The position numbers and the translations under genes were made by a program. Of a stretch of DNA of 43,778 nucleotides, positions 33,009 to 41,497 are shown one piece after another; within the stretch, counting starts at the first letter, position 1; each line of letters begins with the position of its first letter. The DNA lies in the IMG/VR virus record IMGVR_UViG_3300025789_000070, positions 1 to 43,778 of that record; one strand, written 5' to 3'. Source of the DNA: a virus. Below the pieces are notes generated by a model. That model was not told where the DNA came from and did no database searches. It saw only the letters and a program-made list of their open reading frames with translations.

Positions 33009-33186
33009 GACTTTTATTTTTATAGGGAAGTAATCTATTTAGTGCACCTTGTCGTCTTTGGCATCCACAGTCCTGTAAACCTAGTATTTTTTTAGCAAAC
33101 CATGAAGAAAATTTATCAAGTCCAAAGAAATGCGTAAATTTAGCTACAGTGTCTCCAAAACCTCTACTGCTTATCTTGTTTTTCAT
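32932..33186 (-). CDS. Small conserved phage protein (CGC motif)
   Basis: An 84-residue basic protein. FGDTVAKFTHFFGLDKFSSW and DCGCQRRQGALNRLLPYKNK match a small phage protein family with a CGC.RR...LN.LfPY core, often encoded near structural or replication genes. The last 26 codons are in a different frame of the polymerase gene, an overlap of 77 bp, so that DNA is read in two frames. Function unknown. Confidence 0.6.
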   Translation of the reverse strand: MKNKISSRGFGDTVAKFTHFFGLDKFSSWFAKKILGLQDCGCQRRQGALNRLLPYKNKSHDSETIFNSKYFSERQGDDSSHSKA

Positions 33187-33361
33187 CTATCTTTTTTTCT
33201 AATACAGTCAATGCACTTGCTACACCTATTACTATATTGTGTATTTGTAATTCTAATTGAACTTTAAGTGATTTTATTTTAGACCACTGATACACTTGCA
33301 ATATTATCAGCAATAAGATAATTGATAAATAAATATTCTCTGTTGTTATAGTAAATGTCAT
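33164..33361 (-). CDS. Small membrane coiled-coil protein
   Basis: A 65-residue protein with one membrane helix (IYLSIILLLIILQVYQW, about residues 10-26) followed by a charged coiled coil ending KKIDEKQDKQ. It overlaps the next gene by 23 bp. Similar in plan to the holin-like protein at 6210-6515 but shorter; role unknown. Confidence 0.5.
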   Translation of the reverse strand: MTFTITTENIYLSIILLLIILQVYQWSKIKSLKVQLELQIHNIVIGVASALTVLEKKIDEKQDKQ

Positions 33362-33411
33362 ATTTAAATCTATGATTTTTTTATAACATTATTAAATATT
33401 TCTTATGAGTA

Positions 33412-34227
33412 TTATAATTCTATACTCAATCTTTTAAGAAATCTCTTATATAATTGCTCATCAGTTGACCAAGCCTTAATCTTGACCAGCTCAGAATAAA
33501 AATTATCTCTTGCTGTCTCAATTCTGTCTTTTATCCACGGTCCTCTTAGGAATAAAAAAGGAACTGCTGTATTTTTATACTTATTATATACCTCATCGTA
33601 GCTCTTAGTCTTTATGTCAGAAAGAGCCTTAAATAGTTGGCTTTTAACTGTTGACATTGCCACCTTATCCTTGTCTTTCTTTGCAAGCCCTGAGGCTATT
33701 GTATTTATCAGAGTTGAAGTATGTGCATCAAATTCTGCAGGTGAATTTAAGTGCGCTATAAGATCCTTTTCATATTGCTCTATTTTATCTGGGCTTGCAT
33801 TCTTACTCGGGGCTTTAGGTGCTCTCACTCCAAGTTTTGCATCTAATTCTGCATCATAGGCTTTTGGGTCTATAGCATGTACTAGTTCGTGTTCTATGCT
33901 TGTTACAAAATTATACTCGTCTGTTAATTTTGAGATATTTACTATAACTGCCCTATTCTGCTGGTCCATTCTAGCATAAGCATTATCTTTAGGATCATTA
34001 TACAGTCCTAGACTTATCGATATTAAATTACCTCTAAGATCTTCTATATTAAATATATTCTTAAAGCTCTTAGGAATATACGGGTCTTGTATATAGCTTT
34101 TAGGTGATTTCTTTTTAAGAGAGTCTGCATTCTTTTTTATGTAAGAAAACGCAGAATCAGCCTTTAATAACTGACTCTGCGGTATCTTTATTATCTTCTC
34201 AGTAAGTAGATCTACTAATTTTATCAT
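33412..34227 (-). CDS. HExxH metallopeptidase-like protein with capsid-type leader
   Basis: A 271-residue protein. Residues 1-10 are MIKLVDLLTE, a leader ending L-T-E that resembles the T4 capsid-targeting peptide and the (L/I)-x-E cleavage rule of the T4 prohead protease. FVTSIEHELVHAIDPKAY carries a zincin motif HELVH (113-117). The C-terminal half is helical with RGPWIKDRIETARDNFY. It may be a protease packaged in the capsid and delivered to the host. The third metal ligand is not certain. A TATAAATATG motif lies just upstream. Confidence 0.6.
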   Translation of the reverse strand: MIKLVDLLTEKIIKIPQSQLLKADSAFSYIKKNADSLKKKSPKSYIQDPYIPKSFKNIFNIEDLRGNLISISLGLYNDPKDNAYARMDQQNRAVIVNISKLTDEYNFVTSIEHELVHAIDPKAYDAELDAKLGVRAPKAPSKNASPDKIEQYEKDLIAHLNSPAEFDAHTSTLINTIASGLAKKDKDKVAMSTVKSQLFKALSDIKTKSYDEVYNKYKNTAVPFLFLRGPWIKDRIETARDNFYSELVKIKAWSTDEQLYKRFLKRLSIEL

Positions 34228-34241
34228 ATATTATAAATATG

Positions 34242-34925
34242 CTATACTGCTATCTCACATGCATTTCCAGCACATGCCACTTGATCCTTAAGATCTGTAT
34301 TATCATCTGACTCTATTACTTTTGATAAGTCTATATTTGTCAATGATTTCATCATCTCTTCATATTTCTCCTTAGTGCAATCTTCAAAAGGTGCTTGGAT
34401 ATATGTATGATCTGAAAATGGAAGTACTGAAAGTCCATTATAACAATTCTTATTCTCCCACATCCAATTACCAACTTCCTCCCACTCATTATCTTTAATT
34501 GATACTGTTGCAGAAATATTATGCGTATTTTGTCCAGTGATATGACCAGGCTTAATCCAATATTCGTAAAAATGTTTTACTCTATCTAAAAGATCTAATG
34601 CTGATTCTGTTCTTAATATTGACCCTTGTGGAGCTCTTTGAGGTACTGATATTACTGCTGTATCATGTGGTCTAAAGTATTCATCTTGTACCAGCTCTGG
34701 ATGATATATGCTTAGATATGTATAGATTGCTTCATTCTTACCTACTCTTATATTCCTGATATAATATTCATTATGCCACGCATGTATGCCAGAAGATGTG
34801 CCCAGGACTAAAGAGGAGGTGTTATGAACCACAGATTTATTTTTTAGTTGATATGTATGAGTATTATCTACTTCTATGTCAACAGTAAATTTATTTCCAG
34901 ACTTTGTTATCTTTTTAATTTTCAT
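34242..34925 (-). CDS. nrdJ: C-terminal split intein plus C-part of ribonucleotide reductase
   Basis: A 227-residue protein in two parts. Residues 1-35 are an intein C-fragment: KFTVDIEVDNTHTYQL (block F) and KSVVHN (block G, His-Asn), with Thr36 as the +1 residue. Residues 36-227 are the C-part of a class II reductase: LVLGTSSGIHAWHNEYYIRN continues the TTIKPSG sequence that ends the N-half, and CAGNACEIAV at the end is the redox cysteine tail. Splicing with the product of 35161-36771 would rebuild an enzyme of about 619 residues. Confidence 0.9.
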   Translation of the reverse strand: MKIKKITKSGNKFTVDIEVDNTHTYQLKNKSVVHNTSSLVLGTSSGIHAWHNEYYIRNIRVGKNEAIYTYLSIYHPELVQDEYFRPHDTAVISVPQRAPQGSILRTESALDLLDRVKHFYEYWIKPGHITGQNTHNISATVSIKDNEWEEVGNWMWENKNCYNGLSVLPFSDHTYIQAPFEDCTKEKYEEMMKSLTNIDLSKVIESDDNTDLKDQVACAGNACEIAV

Positions 34926-35124
34926 AATATTTAATTAATTCTATTATATTTTCTAATATTAATTGCTTGTTTTTTAAATAATCTGATTCTTTAACTCTAA
35001 TTAAATTTAATCCTATATTAGCATATATCTTATCCTTTAGTCTATCTCTCTCTATATTATTAGGTAGAGAATGCCAATAATCTCCATCAAATTCAATTAC
35101 GGTATTTCCTATTTTAATATCTAA
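34915..35124 (-). pseudogene. Remnant of Vsr/EDxHD-type homing endonuclease
   Basis: A frame of 69 codons without a start, preceded in frame by TAA at 35125-35127, encodes NTVIEFDGDYWHSLP, ERDRLKDKIY and LIRVKESDYL. This is the core of the Vsr-like (EDxHD) homing endonucleases, which are known to lie between the halves of split inteins. The N-terminal part of the enzyme is gone. Its stop overlaps the start of the intein C-fragment gene. Confidence 0.7.
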
Positions 35125-35160
35125 TTAATTATGATAATAAGCTTAATTGTGAAAATTAAT

Positions 35161-36771
35161 CTAATAATTTACAATATCATCACTATCTTCCAATTCATCT
35201 GCTCTAATCCACCCTCTATTTTTAGTTAAAAATTTATGATTTGCTGTAACTGTAACTACCAAGCCATCTTCAAACTCTACATCAAATGTTTCTTCTATTC
35301 CATTAATGTATAATTTATTAATTTGTTGCCATTCATCATTTAAGTCTTTGACTTTTATATCTTCTGTTACTTCTAAAAATAGCTTTTCATTATTCTTAAA
35401 ATCAAGTAAATCATATCCATTTGCTTTAAATATCTCTTCTAATGAAAGAATTCCTTTATTTGTTATTATTTCAGTTTCAGGTACCATACACCCACTGGGT
35501 TTTATTGTAGTACAACGAGCAGCAGAATTAATTCCTATGATTTTAGCCACCTCTAAATTAGTGCTTTTTACTATATTTGAGGCCATTTCAAGATCTAAAT
35601 TTTGAACAACTCCAGATCCAATACCAGTCATACCAACTCCTATAAGTGCCTCTTTTTCTGTAGTTCTCTGCCAAACTGATCTAAGATAGTGGAAATTTGT
35701 ATAACCAGCTTGCAATGTTCCAATTAGCGCGGCAGCTTTAACTCTTTTATTAAGATCTGCTTGATCTACTACATCTGATACATTTACTTCACATAAATTA
35801 CAAAATTGAAAAGGGCGTAGTGCAATTTCACAACACGGGTTTGTACCCCAATCTTTATCATTATTTAAGTAGATACCAGGCTCTCCACTGCCTGAATTTT
35901 TAATCTTATCCCAAAGACTCATAAAGAATTCTTTGGTTATTTTATTTCTAAGAAGTACTGCTGAGTTATTTGCTCTGCCACGTTGAGGATTAAGTTCCCA
36001 CCAATTTCCAGATTTACAAGAAATCATTTCATCATCATCAGCAGAGAATAGAGAAATCAGCGCAGCTCTACGAATGCCTCCGGCTAATACTGCATCTGCA
36101 ATATGACACACCATATCATGCACTTCTATTGAAGATAATTTATCCCCATTCTCCTTTTGACTTAATATGCTCTCTAATTTAAATAGACACTCTTTTAGTG
36201 GTTGAGGTCCTGGCGCTTTACCTCCCGAAGTAACAAGTGCTGCACCTTTAGGTCTAATATCAGAGAAATCAAATTCTAGAGATGAGCTGCCTTCAAAATA
36301 AGATTTTACTAGAGCTTTTACTGCATCTGCCCAGCCTTCAATAGAATCATTGATTAAGAATCTCTTTTTTCTCTTTTTATTTGGAAGTTTTATCTCTGGT
36401 AACTTTTCTACGTGATGTTTTTGTACTGAAAATCCCACTCCAGTTCCACCTAGTAAAAGAAACATAGTCTCTGAAAATGATCTATAATCATCTATAGGCA
36501 GATACGCGCAGTTATAAATTCTATTTGGACTGATTTCGATAGACTTTCCTCCAAATTGAAGGCTTCTCATAGAAGGAAGTACTTTCTTATCATAAACTAA
36601 TTCATATGCATCTTCAATCTCTTTAGTTAATTGAGGGTACTTTTTAAGATGCATTTCCATGTTTCTCGTAACTAGATCTTCCCAAGTCTCTCTTCTTTGC
36701 AATTGCGGCAGATATTTTGAGTATTTCATATATACTGTAATATCTGATAATATTTTTTGTTCTATATTCAT
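35161..36771 (-). CDS. nrdJ: N-part of class II ribonucleotide reductase plus N-terminal split intein
   Basis: A 536-residue protein. Residues 1-427 are the N-part of a B12-type (class II, NrdJ/RtpR-like) reductase: YNCAYLPIDDYRSF, LLLGGTGVGFSVQ, GTNPCCEIALRPFQFCNLCE with the active-site cysteines, and CTTIKPSG at the junction. Residues 428-536 are an intein N-fragment: Cys1 in CMVPETEIITNKGILSLEEI (block A) and VTANHKFLTKNRGW (block B, TxxH), ending with a stop after DDIVNY. The partner is encoded at 34242-34925. Class II enzymes make deoxynucleotides without oxygen. Confidence 0.92.
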   Translation of the reverse strand: MNIEQKILSDITVYMKYSKYLPQLQRRETWEDLVTRNMEMHLKKYPQLTKEIEDAYELVYDKKVLPSMRSLQFGGKSIEISPNRIYNCAYLPIDDYRSFSETMFLLLGGTGVGFSVQKHHVEKLPEIKLPNKKRKKRFLINDSIEGWADAVKALVKSYFEGSSSLEFDFSDIRPKGAALVTSGGKAPGPQPLKECLFKLESILSQKENGDKLSSIEVHDMVCHIADAVLAGGIRRAALISLFSADDDEMISCKSGNWWELNPQRGRANNSAVLLRNKITKEFFMSLWDKIKNSGSGEPGIYLNNDKDWGTNPCCEIALRPFQFCNLCEVNVSDVVDQADLNKRVKAAALIGTLQAGYTNFHYLRSVWQRTTEKEALIGVGMTGIGSGVVQNLDLEMASNIVKSTNLEVAKIIGINSAARCTTIKPSGCMVPETEIITNKGILSLEEIFKANGYDLLDFKNNEKLFLEVTEDIKVKDLNDEWQQINKLYINGIEETFDVEFEDGLVVTVTANHKFLTKNRGWIRADELEDSDDIVNY

Positions 36772-36846
36772 TATTAAAATTTTGACAATATTTTATACTT
36801 TGGGCTCTGAGATGAGTCCATTAATTAGATCAATATTTTTAAAATA

Positions 36847-37047
36847 TTATTGACCTGGAGTCTTTGGATTTGATATTTTAGAAGGTCCTATTGTAGACAG
36901 TCTATTCAATTTGCTAGTACTAGGTGAATTTTGATTAGTTGCATTTAATGCAGCAACACTGTCATTATATTTACTAGGCGCATCAGTTGTTCTGTAATTA
37001 TTGTTCTTAGTTGCCTTTTTAAATAGATCTATTAAAAAATTTGCCAT
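36847..37047 (-). CDS. Hypothetical protein (66 aa)
   Basis: A 66-residue protein with a short amphipathic start (ANFLIDLFKKATKNNN) and a long Ser/Asn/Pro-rich disordered tail. Such tails are common in phage structural or packaged proteins, but no family is seen. An ATATTTATT motif lies 25-35 bp upstream. Confidence 0.5.
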   Translation of the reverse strand: MANFLIDLFKKATKNNNYRTTDAPSKYNDSVAALNATNQNSPSTSKLNRLSTIGPSKISNPKTPGQ

Positions 37048-37084
37048 ATGTTAGTTTTTTTTCTTCGTAATAATAAATATACAA

Positions 37085-38461
37085 TTATTTTGATAATTCA
37101 AAGAATTTTTTACTTAATATTGCTTTTTCTTCAGAAGATAATCCTGTTTTATCTTGAGTTTGAGCTGATGCTGCTGCCATGGTTCTGATTTCTTCTTCAG
37201 TTAGTTCTTTATCATCTATTTGTATAAACCCATTATCTGTGTCTATTATAGCATTATATGTCATGCCATCACTACCATATCGGTTTTTCATAATATGTAC
37301 TCTACCAGTTTTATTGATCTTATCAGCTCGTTTTCTTGATAACGACATAATAAAATCTGCAATCATGATCTTATTATATGAACCAGCAGCCTTGTCTCCT
37401 TCTACAATATCATCTTTAGCGCCTTGACGATTAACTTGACTTACTGACCATATTGGAGTATTAAGCTCTCTTGCCATGCCTTTTATTGCAGTATACACAT
37501 CATCTATTTCATCTTTTATTTCACCGCCAACTCTCTTCGACTTTAATAGATCTATATAGTCGATAATGATTAGATCTGGCTTGTGTCCCATGTCTGTGCA
37601 CTTTCTAATATGAGATTCTACTGTATTTACAGTAGTTTTACCCATCGGGTATTCTGCAATAGTTAATCGACCTGGGAGATTGCTTACTACCTCTTCTACC
37701 TTCTCTCTATGTAAGTGTATTTCTTTAAATCCTATTCCTGTAAATACTGAGTCATATCTTTTACCTGTGTAGATGTCTGATAGTTCTAATGTATAATGAT
37801 TTACTGTTAAACCATTCTTTACAGCCTCTGCTCCCAAATTTATTAAAAACCATGATTTACCTGAGCCTGGTCCACCAAATATAATACCAAGATCTCCTCT
37901 TCCTAGTCCACCCATAAGATGATCACTTATATTCTTCCATGGAGTTGGTACTGCCCGTCTATCATCTTCTCTATATCTTTGTTCAATGTCTTGAAGATAC
38001 TCGTGTCCTATATTTTTATCAGATCCTGCTTTTAATGCACGGTCAATAATAATTCGTATGTCTTCAAATTGACCTTTAGACAGCAGATCTACTGAATTAA
38101 GTAGTGCTTTTTTGAGTTGTTGATTTTTACAAAAATTAGAAAATTCCTGCTCAATATAAAGATGATCCTCATTTGATGCTTTAAGTGCCTCCTTAACCTG
38201 TTCTGCTACTGAGATTTTAAGCACTTCATTTTGTATCTTCTTTACTTCTACTTGTAAAAATTCTATAGATGGATTTGTATGATATTTGAAATAGTACCTT
38301 AAAGTCTCTTTAACAATCCATTGTGATGCTGGACTATCAAACATCTCTGGCTCTACAACATCACTGATATTCTGTAAAAATTCTCTATGTTTTAAAAGAG
38401 AATTAAGAACTTTTGTTTGAAAACCAGACCCATAAGAATTTAAGGAGTTTAATTGACTCAT
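37085..38461 (-). CDS. DnaB/gp41-like replicative helicase
   Basis: A 458-residue hexameric helicase. Residues 1-150 are a helical primase-interacting domain. The RecA-fold has Walker A GGPGSGKS (196-203), Walker B LIIIDYIDLLKS, and WSVSQVNRQGAKDD as the H3/sensor region. SLSRKRADKINKTGRVHIMK carries the arginine-finger region. It unwinds DNA ahead of the family A polymerase. It lies seven bases downstream of the FEN nuclease. Confidence 0.93.
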   Translation of the reverse strand: MSQLNSLNSYGSGFQTKVLNSLLKHREFLQNISDVVEPEMFDSPASQWIVKETLRYYFKYHTNPSIEFLQVEVKKIQNEVLKISVAEQVKEALKASNEDHLYIEQEFSNFCKNQQLKKALLNSVDLLSKGQFEDIRIIIDRALKAGSDKNIGHEYLQDIEQRYREDDRRAVPTPWKNISDHLMGGLGRGDLGIIFGGPGSGKSWFLINLGAEAVKNGLTVNHYTLELSDIYTGKRYDSVFTGIGFKEIHLHREKVEEVVSNLPGRLTIAEYPMGKTTVNTVESHIRKCTDMGHKPDLIIIDYIDLLKSKRVGGEIKDEIDDVYTAIKGMARELNTPIWSVSQVNRQGAKDDIVEGDKAAGSYNKIMIADFIMSLSRKRADKINKTGRVHIMKNRYGSDGMTYNAIIDTDNGFIQIDDKELTEEEIRTMAAASAQTQDKTGLSSEEKAILSKKFFELSK

Positions 38462-38468
38462 AACTTTT

Positions 38469-39497
38469 TTATTTGTATTTTGCTATTTCGTTAAAATTTG
38501 TATATAACCAAGATTGTAAATTTGTAATGCTTGCTCCTAGTTGATCTTCATTATATAGAGAAGTAAATATTGCAGGTTCATATCCTTTATTAGGATTTTG
38601 TATCATTGAGTCTATTTCAATCTTTGAATCTTCTGGAATATTAGGTTCATCTAAATCCATTAATTGTCTATTGATCTCTAATTGATTTTTAAAAGCGTAT
38701 ATCTTTTGCAATATTGGTACTTCACTATCTTTGCATTTGTTTATAATATGCTCTAGATTAATAGTACGTAATTCTCCTAATTCTGGAAAATGCTTTAACA
38801 AAGTCTTAGGACCTAATCCTTTAACTCCAGGAACATTATCGCCCTTGTCTCCAAGTAGTATCTTCTGAGTTAAGAAATTATTAGATGTGACTTCGTACTC
38901 ACTTAAGACGTCTTTTGGAGAATAGAATTTTTTCTTTGTTGGAGAGTAAATACTTATTCTATCTGATGCTAGCTGTAGATAATCTCTGTCTGAAGACATA
39001 ATAGTTACCTCTTTTCCTATATGTTTTGCTATATATCCTATGACATCATCTGCCTCTATCTTGTCTATTGATAGTAGATCTACTGGAAGACATTTGAGAT
39101 AGTCTATGAGCCTCAGAAGCTGGTTTTTAATAGCATCAGATTCTTCATCTTGTGAATCAAATATATCCCAATTTGTAATGCGTTTTACTCCTCGATTGGC
39201 TTTGTATTCAGGGTAGAGGTAGCGCTTATTTGTAGAACTACCTCTACCATCGAATACTATTATGACACGTGTTGGTCTTACTAGTCTCATCCCATATGCC
39301 ATAGACTTAAGAAACCCTGTTAGTGCTCCTATATGCTGCCCTGCTGGATTTACATGCTGGATCATTGCAAAGGATCTTAGAAAGTTGTTGAGTTAAAGAC
39401 CGTCGACTATGAAAACCTTTGAATTCAGGCTTAAGTCGACGGTCTGTGTATTATTTTGTGAAAGATCATTTATCATTTCTGCATATCTACTATTCAT
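38469..39497 (-). CDS. FEN/RNase H-like 5'-3' exonuclease with in-frame TAA (possible programmed bypass)
   Basis: The frame from ATG 39497 to 38469 (343 codons) encodes a FEN-type nuclease interrupted once, at codon 35, by TAA (39395-39393). Before it lies NSKVFIVDGL, after it L-NNFLRSFAMIQHVNP; together they form the standard N-terminus VDGLNNFLR whose Asp binds metal. Later motifs are RVIIVFDGRG, YPEYKANRG, DKIEADDVIGYIA, MSSDRDYLQL and the H3TH loop GDKGDNVPGVKGLGPKTLL. Starting at Met 39365 would lose the catalytic Asp. The codons at the break are CTT-TAA-CTC, both Leu, directly after a 12-bp stem. It removes RNA primers in replication. Confidence 0.8.
39397..39445 (-). promoter_or_regulatory. 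12-bp stem-loop before the in-frame stop
   Basis: Perfect inverted repeat AGACCGTCGACT / AGTCGACGGTCT with a 25-nt loop, inside the coding sequence of the FEN nuclease. In the mRNA the 3' arm ends two bases into the CTT codon that precedes TAA. Its GC-rich arms are out of character for this AT-rich gene. It fits a recoding or translation-pausing element. Only three U follow, so it is a poor intrinsic terminator. Confidence 0.75.
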
Positions 39498-39513
39498 ATT
39501 ATAGATTTAATTT

Positions 39514-40605
39514 TTAAGAATCTTCAGTATCAAATATATCATTCTTTGATGGATCTTCTTCTTCTACAATATCAAATGTTTCAGAACCCAATATCTTTGT
39601 CCACTCATGAGAATATTCATTTTTATATTTATTTATCGCCGATAGAGAATCATCAATAAAACCATGTGCTGTCATTATGACTTTGCCTACGGCCGTAACA
39701 CCTGTTATATGATTTTTATCGCAGGAAATTCTAGTTCTCTTAGCAAATTCTACGTCTTTTCCGTTTTTTGTAGCTTTTATTTTATTAGTACCCGCCTTTG
39801 AAATATTCCCAAAAGTGATTACAAGAGTGGCATCAAAATACATAGTATTACCTCCTTTATTCTGTAAAGTTGGTTGTCCCATTGGGTTATCTGGTTTTGC
39901 AACCCATACTTTATTTATAGCTACAAGGGTATTAGTATATGGTTGACTTTCTTTTCTTGACATAATAATACGCTGATTGATGAAGTTGCCAAATTGAGTT
40001 GACATAGCACCTGCCGCCCATTCATTATTATTAGTGGATTTTTCTATGCTCAGACGGCAAGGTATTGATCCTACAGAATCCCAAAAGAAGCAAATATTAT
40101 ATGGTAGATTACCCTTCTTCTGCTCGTCTAATATGTCTGCCATGAAACCTGCCACATCCTCTATGCACTGCGTCTTCTCTCTATCTACATAGATAAAAAA
40201 TCCGCTATAATCTACTACTTCCCCAGTCTCTTGATTAACTACTTCATCAAATTGCAAACCCATTGTCTTAGCATGATCCCAAGACCACTTCATCTCAGTA
40301 ATTATAAACACTGGTAATATTCCAAGTCTTTGAGCACTAACAGCCGCTTCAAGTAGAGCGGTTGTCTTTCCTGTATCACTATGACCTCTAAGCAGAGTAA
40401 TATGACCCATAGGAATACCTGGAATTTGTAATGTGTCTTTAAAAGCACTCGAGAGTGGAATCCACCTAGTCTCTTTAAACTTTACTGATGTTGATGCGAG
40501 GTTTTTTGACTTTTTAAATTTGTCAAGAGGTGATATATTACTATCTGATTTGATAGCATCTGAGAGCGCTCCAGTAAGCCCCTCTTTTTTCTTTGTTGTT
40601 GCCAT
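39514..40605 (-). CDS. uvsX: UvsX/RecA-like recombinase
   Basis: A 363-residue strand-exchange protein. Walker A is GHSDTGKT (74-81), the Walker B region is NICFFWDSVGSIPC, and NKGGNTMYFDATLVITFG is the RecA loop/L2-like segment. An acidic tail (IVEEEDPSKNDIFDTEDS) is like that of T4 UvsX. It forms filaments on ssDNA for recombination-dependent replication and repair with the gp32-like protein encoded 17 bp upstream. Confidence 0.88.
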   Translation of the reverse strand: MATTKKKEGLTGALSDAIKSDSNISPLDKFKKSKNLASTSVKFKETRWIPLSSAFKDTLQIPGIPMGHITLLRGHSDTGKTTALLEAAVSAQRLGILPVFIITEMKWSWDHAKTMGLQFDEVVNQETGEVVDYSGFFIYVDREKTQCIEDVAGFMADILDEQKKGNLPYNICFFWDSVGSIPCRLSIEKSTNNNEWAAGAMSTQFGNFINQRIIMSRKESQPYTNTLVAINKVWVAKPDNPMGQPTLQNKGGNTMYFDATLVITFGNISKAGTNKIKATKNGKDVEFAKRTRISCDKNHITGVTAVGKVIMTAHGFIDDSLSAINKYKNEYSHEWTKILGSETFDIVEEEDPSKNDIFDTEDS

Positions 40606-40622
40606 TAAAACCTTTTATATTA

Positions 40623-41438
40623 TTATATTTTAAATAAATCATCTATCTCTTTATCTACATCTGTCTTCTTTGTACTTAAAGAGTAGCTCTTTTTTGGCTT
40701 CTGCTCTTCTGTTTTTTCCCAAGGTAGATCTCCTACTGTAGAATCTTCATCTGATTCTTTTACGGTTGGTGTTTCAGTCTCTTCTTCTGGAGTAAGATGA
40801 GATTGCAGAGCTGACTTCATTTCCTCATAAGTGTATTTCTTAAATTGATCAAGTGGATTTGGTTGATTTGAAATCCAATCTTTAACTTGAGCTGCATTAT
40901 CAGAAAGTGGGGTTGATTTACCGCGAACACGTACTTTAGATTGATTGTAATTTGTACCATTTGTTTCTGGTGCAGTTGTTTCTATAGTAATATCACGACC
41001 AGACATTACATCTGTATAATCACCTACGTCCTCATCTTCTGCAATAGCGAGTAGTTCCATAAATACTTGCTTACCAAATTCCCAAAGACGTACGCCTTTA
41101 TCTTCCTCACCACGTACAATTACAGGCACAAATACTCGCATTTTTGATTCAAGTTTTTTTGCAAGCTGCCAATCTTCTTTGTTTCCACTCTTACGTAGCT
41201 TTTGAGTAAATTCAACAATCGGATCTTTTTCTCCAAAATTCACTGGAGAGATCATTGTCTTGTTATTAATCCCGTAATAGATTAATACCTCTTTAAATGG
41301 ATTTGATTTGTCATACGCGCTAGGTAGGATCCTAACTGAATGTTTACCTACGGTAGGTCTCCAAAGAGTCTTGTTTTGCTCACCGCCTTTTGGATTTTGT
41401 AGAGCCTGAAGACGACTCTTTAATGCATCAATGTTCAT
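40623..41438 (-). CDS. gp32-like single-stranded DNA-binding protein
   Basis: A 271-residue protein with the layout of T4 gp32: a short basic N-terminus (MNIDALKSRLQALQNPKGG), a core OB-fold with WRPTVGKHSVRILPS near residues 27-41 and VFVPVIVRGEEDKGVRLWEF, and a C-terminal acidic tail ending KEIDDLFKI. The cysteine-based zinc site of T4 gp32 is not seen. It coats ssDNA at the fork. TGTTATATTTATG overlaps its start codon, a position shared with other motif copies. Confidence 0.82.
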   Translation of the reverse strand: MNIDALKSRLQALQNPKGGEQNKTLWRPTVGKHSVRILPSAYDKSNPFKEVLIYYGINNKTMISPVNFGEKDPIVEFTQKLRKSGNKEDWQLAKKLESKMRVFVPVIVRGEEDKGVRLWEFGKQVFMELLAIAEDEDVGDYTDVMSGRDITIETTAPETNGTNYNQSKVRVRGKSTPLSDNAAQVKDWISNQPNPLDQFKKYTYEEMKSALQSHLTPEEETETPTVKESDEDSTVGDLPWEKTEEQKPKKSYSLSTKKTDVDKEIDDLFKI

Positions 41439-41497
41439 AAATATAACAGTTTATTTTAAAAGAAAATAATATTAATCCTCTAGATAGGAAAATAAAT

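Noticed and set aside
38469-39365. FEN nuclease starting at ATG 39365
   Set aside because: This would drop the strand with the metal-binding Asp (VDGL) that is encoded in the same frame just upstream; I prefer the interrupted full-length frame.
39397-39445. Intrinsic terminator between the FEN nuclease and UvsX genes
   Set aside because: The stem lies inside coding sequence that matches the FEN N-terminus, and only three U follow it in the mRNA.
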